Below, in pieces: positions 25,248-34,372 of a stretch of 64,000 nucleotides of DNA. The notes under the pieces were generated by a model. The model made no database searches. It had not been told where the DNA came from and worked only from the letters and a program-made list of their open reading frames with translations. Position 1 is the first letter of the stretch. Every line of letters starts with the position of its first letter. Origin of the DNA: Flavobacterium sp. J27 (GTDB lineage Bacteria; Bacteroidota; Bacteroidia; Flavobacteriales; Flavobacteriaceae); the NCBI RefSeq assembly GCF_004303025.1, contig NZ_PJQW01000012.1, positions 102,810 through 166,809 on the forward strand, read 5' to 3'. The position numbers were made by a program, and so were the translations under genes.

Positions 25248-25672
25248 TACATTTTTCTTCTTGGTAATACCATATTGGTCAGTTTACAAAGAGAAATTAA
25301 GGCCTCATTTTCATCTACAATTCTTATTTCCCATAAATGAATGCTTCTTCCTTTATGAATAATTTTTGCTGTTGCATATACCATGCCTTCTCTTTTACTT
25401 TTTAAATGGTTCGCGCTAATTTCAATACCTCTAACCTCAAACTTTTCAGGATCAATAAACATAATGGAAGCTGCACTTCCTACGCTCTCTGCGAGAGCTA
25501 CAGATGCTCCTCCATGCAATAATCCCATAGGTTGATGTACTCTTGGATTAACAGGCATTTTAGCTGTTAAAAAATCTTCTCCAGCATCTATATATTCTAT
25601 TTCTAAAGTTTGCATCAGAGTGTTTTGAGATAAATTAGCACAAACTTTTAGTATTTCTTCTTTATTAAACAT
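25247..25672 (-). CDS. Hotdog-fold thioesterase (PaaI/MenI-like)
   Basis: 141 residues with the hotdog pattern: MPVNPRVHQPMGLLHGGASVALAESVGSAAS, whose acidic residue and HGG motif are catalytic, and the later strand GIEISANHLKSKREGMVYATAKIIHKGRSIHLWEI. It overlaps the isochorismate synthase ATG (TAATG), so the two form an operon. That makes DHNA-CoA thioesterase (MenI) a reasonable guess, from context rather than sequence. Confidence 0.85.
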   Translation of the reverse strand: MFNKEEILKVCANLSQNTLMQTLEIEYIDAGEDFLTAKMPVNPRVHQPMGLLHGGASVALAESVGSAASIMFIDPEKFEVRGIEISANHLKSKREGMVYATAKIIHKGRSIHLWEIRIVDENEALISLCKLTNMVLPRRKM

Positions 25673-25688
25673 TGTTATTTATTTTCCA

Positions 25689-25696
25689 CAAAAATA
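25689..25696 (-). promoter_or_regulatory. -7 promoter box (TATTTTTG) for the thioesterase-menF operon
   Basis: Plus-strand CAAAAATA, 16 nt before the ATG. No clear -33 box. Confidence 0.5.
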
Positions 25697-25780
25697 CAAA
25701 TTAATCCTATTTTAGATAGTATAAGAAAATAAGAATAATTTCGTTATTGTTTTAAAAATAGTACATTTACAAATCAAAAA

Positions 25781-27358
25781 ATGGCTAATACTTTCTATTC
25801 AATGAAAAACTATTATTATATATTCTTACTATTATTGATTACCTTATTTTCTTGTAGAAATGATTTTGACTTTGAACCAAGTGTTGGAAATCTTTCTTTT
25901 TCTAAAGATACCGTTTACTTAGATACTGTCTTTACCAATATAGGTTCAAGTACTTACACTTTAAAAGTATACAACAATAGTGATAAAAATATTGCCATTC
26001 CAAAAATACAATTGGCTAACGGTTTAAATTCCAATTATCGTTTAATGGTAGATGGAATGCCAGGCAAAATATTTGAAAATGTAGAATTATTAGCGAATGA
26101 TAGTTTATACGTTTTTATTGAAGTAACTGCTGATGTGGCAGATGCCAATCCTACCGATTTTTTATATACTGACCAAATTCATTTTGGTACAGATTCAAAT
26201 TATCAAAAAGTGGAACTAGTCACATTAATTCAAGATGCTTATTTTATATATCCAGAACGCGTACAAAATCCAGACAATACCTACACATATGAAAACATTA
26301 GCTTGGGTATGGATGAAAATGGAAATCCGATTACAATTAAAGCTAGTATTCTTTCAGAAACAGATCCTATTAATGGTAATGAATTGCTTTGGAATAACTT
26401 AAAACCTTATGTTATTTATGGTTATGCAGTGGTACCTAATAATAAAACATTAGAAATAGCTGCAGGTGCAAGAATCCATTTCCATGCTGAATCGGGATTG
26501 ATTATTGCTGACCAAGCTTCATTGAAGGCAAATGGTAGTTTATCTACTACTGAAACTCTAGAAAATGAAATTATTTTTGAAGGAGATCGCTTAGAACCCA
26601 ATTTTTCAGAAGTACCAGGTCAATGGGGCACCATATGGTTTACTCTAGGAAGTACGGATAACATTTTAACAAATACAACCATAAAAAATGCAACCGTTGG
26701 TTTACTAATTTCTGGAAATGATGGAAGTACAAATCCTTCCTTAACCTTAAATAATGTTCAGGTTTACAATTGTAGTAATGTAGGTATTTTAGCTCGAACA
26801 GGTTTTATAAATGGAAAAAACATTGTTTCCAATAATTGTGGGGAAGCTGGTTTAGCCTGCACATTTGGTGGAAATTATGATTTTAAACAATGTACTTTTG
26901 CAAATTATTGGCCTACACCTGGACAAAATTCAGTATATATTGACGATTATGATGGAGCTCCAGAATATACTCTAAATGCCATTTTTGAAAATTGCATCGT
27001 TTATGGCTCTTCAAATTATGCTTTAACTTTTGAAAAACAAGGGGCTGACTCCAATTTTAATTATCAATTTAATAATTGCTTGATTCGTTTTAATGATTTT
27101 AATAATCAATTTACAAATGACCCACTGTATCAATTTAATGGCTCAAAATATTCAGATTGCTTGATTGCTACAACTACTTCAACAAATAACCCTAATTTTA
27201 AAAACCCAATAAAAAATGACTTTAGGATTGAAGAAAATGGAACGGGTATCAATCAAGGAGTTAATTTAACGCCAAATTTCGATGATATTTTGGGTAATCC
27301 TAGACCCACTCCTACAAACTTAAACCCAGATATAGGAGCATATCAATTTACAAATTAA
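25781..27358 (+). CDS. Surface lipoprotein with right-handed beta-helix-like repeats
   Basis: 525 residues from the ATG at 25781; an ATG at 25802 (MKNYYYIF) starts directly before the signal and is equally possible. The lipobox ends ITLFSC and is followed by an acidic run (CRNDFDFEP), which looks like the lipoprotein export signal that sends lipoproteins to the cell surface. An N-terminal beta-sandwich-like section (VYLDTVFTNIGSSTYTLKVYNNSDKNI) is followed by parallel-beta-helix repeats (NNVQVYNCSNVGILARTGFINGKNIVSNNCGEAGL). Ligand unknown. Confidence 0.78.
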   Translation: MANTFYSMKNYYYIFLLLLITLFSCRNDFDFEPSVGNLSFSKDTVYLDTVFTNIGSSTYTLKVYNNSDKNIAIPKIQLANGLNSNYRLMVDGMPGKIFENVELLANDSLYVFIEVTADVADANPTDFLYTDQIHFGTDSNYQKVELVTLIQDAYFIYPERVQNPDNTYTYENISLGMDENGNPITIKASILSETDPINGNELLWNNLKPYVIYGYAVVPNNKTLEIAAGARIHFHAESGLIIADQASLKANGSLSTTETLENEIIFEGDRLEPNFSEVPGQWGTIWFTLGSTDNILTNTTIKNATVGLLISGNDGSTNPSLTLNNVQVYNCSNVGILARTGFINGKNIVSNNCGEAGLACTFGGNYDFKQCTFANYWPTPGQNSVYIDDYDGAPEYTLNAIFENCIVYGSSNYALTFEKQGADSNFNYQFNNCLIRFNDFNNQFTNDPLYQFNGSKYSDCLIATTTSTNNPNFKNPIKNDFRIEENGTGINQGVNLTPNFDDILGNPRPTPTNLNPDIGAYQFTN

Positions 27359-27440
27359 TTGTATTATTGTAAATTTTTTAAACATTTACTATGTTTTTAC
27401 ACATTTTTTTAAACATATCTTAGTTGTGAATAATTTTTAG

Positions 27441-27448
27441 TATATTTG
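27441..27448 (+). promoter_or_regulatory. -7 promoter box (TATATTTG) for the DUF1579 gene
   Basis: Perfect TAnnTTTG, 26 nt before the ATG at 27475. Confidence 0.6.
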
Positions 27449-27474
27449 GTTAAACAACCTAAATAACTATCATT

Positions 27475-28110
27475 ATGAAAACAACTTTACCCTTATTACT
27501 CGTTTTTATAAGTTTAATATCTTGTAAAGATATTACACCTAAATCGGAAGGTGAATACAATTTAGAAATTCCTGAAGTAGTGGTTCAAAACGATCTTCCT
27601 CCTGATTCTGCAACAGTTAGTAAAGCTTGGGAAAAACACATGACTCCATCAAAAACTCATGAAATTATGACAAGAGATAATGGTCAATGGGAAGAAAAAA
27701 TTACCATGTGGGCACATAGAAAGAGCGAACCTACCACACATACATTAGCTGTTGAAAATAAAATGATTTTAGGAGGTAGATATCAACAATCTACACACAA
27801 GGGTGATATCATGGGAATGCCTTTTGAAGGTGTCAGCACTCTTGCTTACGACAATACAGCACAAGAGTATATTTCTACTTGGATTGACAATATGGGAACA
27901 GGCATTCTTGTTATGAAAGGTCAGTTTAATAGTGATACAAAATCTATTAATATGGAGGGAATTACTGTAGATCCATTAACGAGAAAAGAGAAAAAAATAA
28001 AAGAAATTTTTACTTATGTAGATGATAATACTCAAAAAATGGAAATGTTTGATACCGATTACGATGGCAAAGAGTTTAAAAGTATGGAAGCTATTTTAAA
28101 AAGAAAGTAA
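27475..28110 (+). CDS. DUF1579-domain lipoprotein
   Basis: 211 residues. Lipobox LISC at about residues 16-19, then a DUF1579 domain with the expected ENKMILGGRYQQSTHKGDIMGMPFEGVSTLAYDNTAQEYISTWIDNMGTGI block. DUF1579 proteins are secreted with a lipocalin-like fold and unknown function. Between a beta-helix lipoprotein and a secreted nuclease gene, each with its own promoter. Confidence 0.87.
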   Translation: MKTTLPLLLVFISLISCKDITPKSEGEYNLEIPEVVVQNDLPPDSATVSKAWEKHMTPSKTHEIMTRDNGQWEEKITMWAHRKSEPTTHTLAVENKMILGGRYQQSTHKGDIMGMPFEGVSTLAYDNTAQEYISTWIDNMGTGILVMKGQFNSDTKSINMEGITVDPLTRKEKKIKEIFTYVDDNTQKMEMFDTDYDGKEFKSMEAILKRK

Positions 28111-28191
28111 TATATAAAATATAAAAAACAATCCCTTTTTAATATTAATAAATTATTAACAAGTATGTTAATAAATTAATAATACGTTAAT

Positions 28192-28220
28192 TTTAGATTT
28201 GAAATTAGTATTTAGATTTG
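28192..28220 (+). promoter_or_regulatory. Two tandem TAGATTTG -7 boxes before the nuclease gene
   Basis: TTTTAGATTTG ends at 28201 and TTTAGATTTG ends at 28220, two identical TAGATTTG boxes 19-20 bp apart. Either two start sites, or the first TTTG serves as the -33 of the second (spacing 11, too short). An inverted pair TTAAC-6-GTTAA lies at 28156-28171. Confidence 0.5.
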
Positions 28221-28245
28221 CTAAGTAACTAACAAACAACAAACA

Positions 28246-29829
28246 ATGAAAAAAATTAACGTATTATTTGCAATTTTTATTGCGTCATTTTCTTTTTCTC
28301 AAGCACCTAGTGGCTATTATTCTACCGCAACTGGAACTGGATATACACTAAAAACCCAATTATATAATATTATAAAAAATCATACCGATAGAGGGTATAG
28401 TGGTCTTTGGACAACATATAATACATCGGATAGAGATCATCAAAATGAAAATGACAACACCATTTTCGATTTATACTCTGAAATTCAAAACGGTAAAGAT
28501 CCTTACAATTATAACTATGGTACAAATCAGTGTGGCACATACTCTGGTGAAGGAAATTGTTACAATAGAGAGCATATGATTCCACAGTCTGTATTTAATT
28601 CATCCTCACCAATGGTTTCTGATGCCCATTTTATTACACCTACTGATGGTTATGTAAATGGTATTCGCTCAAATTACCCACATGGTAAAGTGGCTACTGC
28701 AAGCAGAACAACAAGAAATGGGAGTAAATTAGGTTCTAGTGCTATTTCTGGTTATAGCGGAACTGTTTTTGAACCAGTAGACGCTTTTAAAGGCGATATT
28801 GCAAGAATGTATTTTTATTTTGCAACAAGGTATCAAAATACTGTTGCCAATTATAATTATGATATGTTCAACAAAACTAGTAATCAAGTTTTTACAACTC
28901 CTTTTTTAAATATGCTTTTAGCATGGCATGCACAAGACCCTGTGAGTGCAAGAGAAATAGAACGAAATAATGCTATTTATGCTAGACAAGGAAATAGAAA
29001 TCCTTTTATAGACAACCCAAATTATGTAAACACTATTTGGGGAGGTTCTTCAAGTGGTGGTGGGTCTACTGGTGGTGGATCAACAACAACTAAAAGTGAT
29101 TTGTATTTTTCTGAATATATTGAAGGATCTTCTAATAATAAAGCCTTAGAAATTAAAAATGAAACGGGAAATTCAAAAAGTTTATCTGGTTATGTTATTA
29201 AAAAACAAACAAACGGTGCGGGCTCATGGAGTTCTGGTCTTTCTTTATCGGGTTCATTAGCAAACAATGGAAAATTTGTTATTGTAAACAGCTTAATTTC
29301 ATCTACTTGTTTCAACAAATCTAGTGCAAACATTTCAACTACGGCAACAGAATTAACTTTCAATGGTAATGATGCTGTAGGTTTATTTAAAAATGGAGTG
29401 TTGATTGATATCATCGGTACTTTTAATGGTGGTTCATCCAATTTTGCTGCTGATGTTACACTGAGGAGAAAATCGACTGCCACAGCTCCAAAAACAAGCT
29501 ATAGCAGTTCCGATTGGGATAATTATGCTACCAATACATGTAATGGATTGGGAAATAGAATTTCGCAACAAGAAAGTGAAAAAGAAAAAGAAAACACATT
29601 TGAAATAAAAGCTTATCCAAATCCTAATAGAGGAGCCTTTACTATCGATTTTAGTACCAATGAATCCTTATTCTTAATTGAAATTTATTCTCCTTTAGGT
29701 CAAAAAATAATTGAAAAAACAGTTGAAAAACAAAATCAAATACAAATAGAAAACCTACAAAAGGGAATGTATTATGTAACTATTTCTAATACAAATACAA
29801 ATAAAATGATGCGTATTATTGTTGAATAA
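28246..29829 (+). CDS. Secreted endonuclease I with lamin-tail and T9SS sorting domains
   Basis: 527 residues. Signal peptide (about 1-20, ending FSFSQ). Endonuclease I (EndA/NucM-type) domain to about 265 with the catalytic CYNREHMIPQS (His110) and DAHFITPTDGYVNG. A Gly/Ser/Thr linker (GGSSSGGGSTGGG) leads to a lamin-tail domain (about 285-420, DLYFSEYIEGSSNNKALEI) and a type A T9SS C-terminal domain (KAYPNPNRGAFTIDFS...GMYYVTI). It degrades DNA outside the cell, perhaps for nutrients or biofilm. Monocistronic with terminator. Confidence 0.92.
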   Translation: MKKINVLFAIFIASFSFSQAPSGYYSTATGTGYTLKTQLYNIIKNHTDRGYSGLWTTYNTSDRDHQNENDNTIFDLYSEIQNGKDPYNYNYGTNQCGTYSGEGNCYNREHMIPQSVFNSSSPMVSDAHFITPTDGYVNGIRSNYPHGKVATASRTTRNGSKLGSSAISGYSGTVFEPVDAFKGDIARMYFYFATRYQNTVANYNYDMFNKTSNQVFTTPFLNMLLAWHAQDPVSAREIERNNAIYARQGNRNPFIDNPNYVNTIWGGSSSGGGSTGGGSTTTKSDLYFSEYIEGSSNNKALEIKNETGNSKSLSGYVIKKQTNGAGSWSSGLSLSGSLANNGKFVIVNSLISSTCFNKSSANISTTATELTFNGNDAVGLFKNGVLIDIIGTFNGGSSNFAADVTLRRKSTATAPKTSYSSSDWDNYATNTCNGLGNRISQQESEKEKENTFEIKAYPNPNRGAFTIDFSTNESLFLIEIYSPLGQKIIEKTVEKQNQIQIENLQKGMYYVTISNTNTNKMMRIIVE

Positions 29830-29850
29830 TCACATCGCTTAAAACGATAA

Positions 29851-29882
29851 AAACCTATCATTTATTAATGATAGGTTTTTTT
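29851..29882 (+). terminator. Terminator of the nuclease gene
   Basis: AAACCTATCATT (29851-29862) and AATGATAGGTTT (29867-29878), a 12-bp stem with a TATT loop and a T-run. Confidence 0.9.
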
Positions 29883-29906
29883 GTTATTAAGTTGGTAAAA
29901 TTATAC

Positions 29907-29937
29907 TTTGAACTTCAACTTTTTTAAAATAAATTTG
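29907..29937 (+). promoter_or_regulatory. Promoter of purL: TTTG-N19-TAAATTTG
   Basis: -33 TTTG at 29907-29910, -7 TAAATTTG at 29930-29937; leader of about 65 nt before the purL ATG. Confidence 0.78.
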
Positions 29938-30008
29938 CAACATCAACAACAACATCTGTGGTAAACTGAATTAATTTAGAATACCATAGAATAAAACAAT
30001 ACAACACA

Positions 30009-33000
30009 ATGATTCATTTCTTCGGAAACGAAAGTGCAACTGTTTTTGCTGTACAAACGCAAAACGAACTTTCGGCAGAAAACATTTCAAAACTTAATTG
30101 GCTTTTTGGGAATACAAATAAAATAGAGAAATCCGTACTTGCGGATTTTTTTGTTGGACCAAGAGCAACTATGATTACACCTTGGAGTACTAATGCTGTT
30201 GAAATTACTCAAAATATGGGTATCAATGGTATTCTTCGAATTGAAGAATTTCAAAAAGTGACAGCAGATTTTTCAGATTTTGACCCCATGTTATCACAAA
30301 AATACGAAGGGTTAAATCAAACTATTTATACCATCAATATACAACCAGAGCCTATTCTAGAAATTGATGATATAGCACAATACAATCAAACGGAAGGTTT
30401 GGCTTTAAATGAAGAAGAAATCGAATATCTCAATAACTTATCCTTGAAAATTGGTAGAAAATTAACCGACTCGGAAGTATTTGCCTTTTCTCAAGCAAAT
30501 TCGGAGCATTGTCGTCATAAAATTTTTAATGGAACCTTTATTATTGATGGATTAGAAAAAGAAACTTCTTTATTCAAATTAATCAAAAAAACTTCTGCTG
30601 AAAACCCGAATGATATTGTTTCAGCCTATAAAGATAATGTCGCCTTTATTAAAGGACCAAAAACGGAACAATTTGCTCCTAAATCGGCAGACAAACCCGA
30701 TTTTTATGAGAAAAAAGAGTTTGAATCGGTACTTTCTTTAAAAGCCGAAACCCATAATTTCCCTACTACTGTAGAACCTTTCAATGGTGCAGCTACAGGT
30801 TCGGGAGGAGAAATTCGTGACCGATTGGCAGGTGGGCAAGGTTCTATTCCTTTAGCAGGAACAGCTGTTTATATGACATCTTATTCTCGTTTAACCAATA
30901 ACAGAAGTTATGAAAACGGTATGGCTGAGAGAAAATGGTTGTATCAAACTCCTATGGATATTTTGATTAAAGCTTCTAATGGAGCTTCTGACTTTGGTAA
31001 TAAATTTGGTCAACCATTAATCACAGGTTCAATATTAACCTTTGAACATGAAGAAGAAGCGCGCAAATTAGGCTATGATAAAGTCATTATGCAAGCAGGT
31101 GGAATTGGGTACGGAAAATTAGATCAAGCCATCAAAAAGAAACCACAAACAGGAGATAAAATTGTCATTTTAGGAGGTGAAAATTATAGAATTGGAATGG
31201 GTGGCGCAGCTGTTTCTTCAGCAGATACTGGTGCTTTTAGCTCTGGCATCGAATTAAATGCTATTCAACGTTCTAATCCAGAAATGCAAAAAAGAGCAGC
31301 TAACGCTATTCGTGGTTTAGTAGAAAGTGATACTAATCCTATTGTTTCCATTCATGATCATGGTGCGGGCGGTCACTTAAACTGCTTATCAGAATTAGTA
31401 GAAGAAACGGGTGGTTTAATTGATTTAGATCAATTGCCTGTTGGTGATCCTACCCTTTCGGCTAAAGAAATTATTGGTAATGAATCTCAAGAAAGAATGG
31501 GGCTAGTTATTGGTAAAGAAAACATAGAAACTTTGGAACGTATTGCAGAAAGAGAGCGTGCTCCAATGTATCAAGTAGGTGATGTAACGGGTGATCATCG
31601 TTTTACTTTTGAAAGCAAAACTACAGGTGCCAAACCAATGGATTATGCTTTAGAGGATTTCTTTGGAAGTTCACCAAAAACCATCATGACCGATTCTACT
31701 GTAAAAAGAAACTATACTGAAATCGATTATTCGCAAGATAACATACCAGCTTACCTTGAAGAAATCTTAAAGTTAGAAGCAGTTGCGTGTAAAGACTGGT
31801 TAACCAATAAAGTAGATCGTTGTGTGGGTGGAAAAGTAGCCAAACAACAATGTGCTGGACCTTTACAATTACCGTTAAACAATGTAGGTGTAATGGCCTT
31901 AGATTATAAAGGAAAAGAAGGAATTGCTACTTCAATTGGTCACGCTCCTATTGCTGCCCTAATTAATCCAAAAGCAGGAAGTAGAAATGCCATTGCTGAA
32001 GCCCTATCTAACATTGTTTTTGCCCCTTTAAAAGATAATTTACAAAGTGTGTCTTTATCTGCTAATTGGATGTGGCCTTGTAAAAATGAAGGAGAAGATG
32101 CTCGTTTATATGAAGCTGTGGAAGCGTGTTCACAATTTGCAATTGAATTAGGAATTAATATCCCAACGGGTAAAGATTCGCTTTCAATGAAACAGAAATA
32201 TCCAAACGATGAAGTTATTGCTCCTGGTACCGTTATTATTTCGGCAATAGGGAATTGTAACGACATTACTAAAGTAGTAGAACCTGTTTTTCAAAAAGAC
32301 AAAGGTTCAGTATATTATATTAATTTATCACAAGATTCTTTTAAATTAGGTGGTAGTTCATTTGCTCAAACACAAAATAAAATCGGTTCTGAAACACCTA
32401 CCATTGTAGATAGTAACTTCTTCAAAAAAGCATTTAATGCTATTCAAGAAGCTATTAAAGCGAATACCATTGTTGCTGGTCATGATATTGGAAGTGGTGG
32501 TTTAATTACTACTTTATTAGAAATGTGTTTTGCTGATCTTAATTTAGGAGCCAACTTAAATTTGAGTTCGCTAAGCGAAACCGATCTAGTAAAAGTACTG
32601 TTCTCAGAAAATATTGGAATTGTTTTACAAGCTAATGAAGATATGGCGTTTGAAAAAGCAATGGAAGGTATTGAAATTTTTAAATTAGGAAAGGTAACAA
32701 ACACACCAAATTTAATTATTAACGAATTCAATTTCAATATTAATCAATATAGAGAAATATGGTTTGAAACCTCTTTCCTACTCGATCAAAAACAAACTAA
32801 AAACGGAAAATCGTTAGAACGTTTTGAAAATTTTGCAAACCAACCTTTACAGTATACTTTCCCAAATCACTTTACTGGTTTAGCTCCTGTCGTTTCTGGA
32901 GAAACAAGGCCAAAAGCAGCCGTTATTCGTGAAAAAGGTAGTAATTCGGAGCGTGAAATGGCTAATGCGATGTATTTAGCAGGTTTTGATGTAAAAGATG

Positions 33001-33656
33001 TACACATGACCGATTTAATTTCGGGACGTGAAACGTTAGAAGACATTCAATTTATTGGTGCTGTAGGGGGATTTTCAAATTCTGACGTTTTAGGAAGTGC
33101 TAAAGGTTGGGCCGGAGCCTTTTTATACAATGAAAAAGCCAATACCGCTTTAAAGAATTTCTTTAAACGTGAAGACACTTTATCGGTGGGTATTTGTAAT
33201 GGTTGCCAATTAATGATGGAATTAGAGTTAATTCATCCAGAGCACGAAGTACATGGTAAAATGTTGCATAATGAATCTCATAAACACGAAAGTGGTTTTA
33301 CTTCCGTAACCATACAAGAAAACAATTCGATCATGTTAAAAACCTTAGCAGGAAGTACCTTAGGTGTTTGGATTTCACATGGAGAAGGGAAATTCAATTT
33401 ACCCTATAGTGAAGAACAATACAATATTGTGGCCAAATATGGTTATGAAGGCTATCCAGCTAATCCAAATGGTTCCGATTACAATGCAGCGATGTTGTGT
33501 GACAATACAGGAAGACATTTAGTCATGATGCCACACATTGAGCGTTCAACCTTCCCTTGGAACTGGGCACATTATCCAAAAGACAGAAACGATCAAGTTT
33601 CTCCATGGATAGAAGCTTTTGTAAATGCAAGAGAATGGATTGAAAGAAGAAAATAA
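30009..33656 (+). CDS. purL: Phosphoribosylformylglycinamidine synthase, large single-chain type
   Basis: 1215 residues. N-terminal domain, two AIRS-type halves (e.g. SLKAETHNFPTTVEPFNGAATGSGGEIRD and the second half around NVGVMALDYKGKEGIATSIGHAP), and a C-terminal class I glutamine amidotransferase domain (about 965 onward) with the nucleophile Cys in GICNGCQLMMELE and the GISHGEG-type motif WISHGEGKF. It converts FGAR and glutamine to FGAM in purine synthesis. The long type is common in proteobacteria and Bacteroidota. Single-gene unit with promoter and terminator. Confidence 0.96.
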   Translation: MIHFFGNESATVFAVQTQNELSAENISKLNWLFGNTNKIEKSVLADFFVGPRATMITPWSTNAVEITQNMGINGILRIEEFQKVTADFSDFDPMLSQKYEGLNQTIYTINIQPEPILEIDDIAQYNQTEGLALNEEEIEYLNNLSLKIGRKLTDSEVFAFSQANSEHCRHKIFNGTFIIDGLEKETSLFKLIKKTSAENPNDIVSAYKDNVAFIKGPKTEQFAPKSADKPDFYEKKEFESVLSLKAETHNFPTTVEPFNGAATGSGGEIRDRLAGGQGSIPLAGTAVYMTSYSRLTNNRSYENGMAERKWLYQTPMDILIKASNGASDFGNKFGQPLITGSILTFEHEEEARKLGYDKVIMQAGGIGYGKLDQAIKKKPQTGDKIVILGGENYRIGMGGAAVSSADTGAFSSGIELNAIQRSNPEMQKRAANAIRGLVESDTNPIVSIHDHGAGGHLNCLSELVEETGGLIDLDQLPVGDPTLSAKEIIGNESQERMGLVIGKENIETLERIAERERAPMYQVGDVTGDHRFTFESKTTGAKPMDYALEDFFGSSPKTIMTDSTVKRNYTEIDYSQDNIPAYLEEILKLEAVACKDWLTNKVDRCVGGKVAKQQCAGPLQLPLNNVGVMALDYKGKEGIATSIGHAPIAALINPKAGSRNAIAEALSNIVFAPLKDNLQSVSLSANWMWPCKNEGEDARLYEAVEACSQFAIELGINIPTGKDSLSMKQKYPNDEVIAPGTVIISAIGNCNDITKVVEPVFQKDKGSVYYINLSQDSFKLGGSSFAQTQNKIGSETPTIVDSNFFKKAFNAIQEAIKANTIVAGHDIGSGGLITTLLEMCFADLNLGANLNLSSLSETDLVKVLFSENIGIVLQANEDMAFEKAMEGIEIFKLGKVTNTPNLIINEFNFNINQYREIWFETSFLLDQKQTKNGKSLERFENFANQPLQYTFPNHFTGLAPVVSGETRPKAAVIREKGSNSEREMANAMYLAGFDVKDVHMTDLISGRETLEDIQFIGAVGGFSNSDVLGSAKGWAGAFLYNEKANTALKNFFKREDTLSVGICNGCQLMMELELIHPEHEVHGKMLHNESHKHESGFTSVTIQENNSIMLKTLAGSTLGVWISHGEGKFNLPYSEEQYNIVAKYGYEGYPANPNGSDYNAAMLCDNTGRHLVMMPHIERSTFPWNWAHYPKDRNDQVSPWIEAFVNAREWIERRK

Positions 33657-33679
33657 GAGTTTTAAAATAAAAATACAAA

Positions 33680-33714
33680 CAGCCTCAATGTTAACATTGA
33701 GGCTGATTTCTTTT
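33680..33714 (+). terminator. Terminator of purL
   Basis: CAGCCTCAATG (33680-33690) and CATTGAGGCTG (33695-33705), perfect 11-bp stem with TTAA loop, followed by a T-rich stretch. Confidence 0.85.
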
Positions 33715-33724
33715 ACAAACAACC

Positions 33725-33755
33725 TTGATAACTGTATTCTAAATTCCTACATTTG
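33725..33755 (+). promoter_or_regulatory. Promoter TTG-N20-TACATTTG of the small lipoprotein gene
   Basis: -33 TTG at 33725-33727, -7 TACATTTG at 33748-33755, 21 nt before the ATG at 33777. A TTG at 33753 in the reading frame lies within the -7 box, so the start is 33777. Confidence 0.75.
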
Positions 33756-33776
33756 GTAAAACAAAAAAATCATAAA

Positions 33777-34235
33777 ATGAAAATAATAATTTTAGCCTTT
33801 CTTTGCCTTGGTCTTACTATTTCATGTCAGAACAAAAAGGAGAACCAACTTACAAATGCAGATAAAATAATTGGTACTTGGAAATTATTAACTGGAACAA
33901 CCATAACTCAAACTGATACATCGATAGTTGATTATACCAAGGACCAAAAGTTAATTAAAATTATTACTCCTACTCATTTTTCATTTTTAAGGCATGATTT
34001 AAATAATGGAAAAGACTCTTCGGCAATTTTTGTAGCTGGTGGCGGAAAAGCAAAAATTACAAATGATACTTATATAGAATATCTTCAATTTTGCAATTTT
34101 AGAGATTGGGAAAATGGTACTTTTGAATTTGAGTACACTATAAAAAATGATACTCTAACCATTAAAGGTGTTGAAAAAATAGAAAAATTAGGTGTTAATC
34201 ATCTCACTATCGAATCTTATATTAGAGAACAATGA
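33777..34235 (+). CDS. Small lipocalin-like lipoprotein
   Basis: 152 residues from the ATG at 33777. Lipobox LTISC (cysteine near residue 18) followed by lysine-rich CQNKKENQ, so probably not surface-exported. NADKIIGTWKLLTGTTITQTDT resembles the opening strand of lipocalin-like proteins (Gly-x-Trp). No other hint of function. Single gene. Confidence 0.75.
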   Translation: MKIIILAFLCLGLTISCQNKKENQLTNADKIIGTWKLLTGTTITQTDTSIVDYTKDQKLIKIITPTHFSFLRHDLNNGKDSSAIFVAGGGKAKITNDTYIEYLQFCNFRDWENGTFEFEYTIKNDTLTIKGVEKIEKLGVNHLTIESYIREQ

Positions 34236-34372
34236 TGCGTTAAATTTGTCATAATTTTACAAATATTCAAACGGTAGTCTGTAACATTTCAGTTGAAAAC
34301 ATGTCCTATGTTTAATCAATCAAAATTAAAGCAAAAAAAACAAAGCGCTTTAAAAACTAAAATTTACATTCT

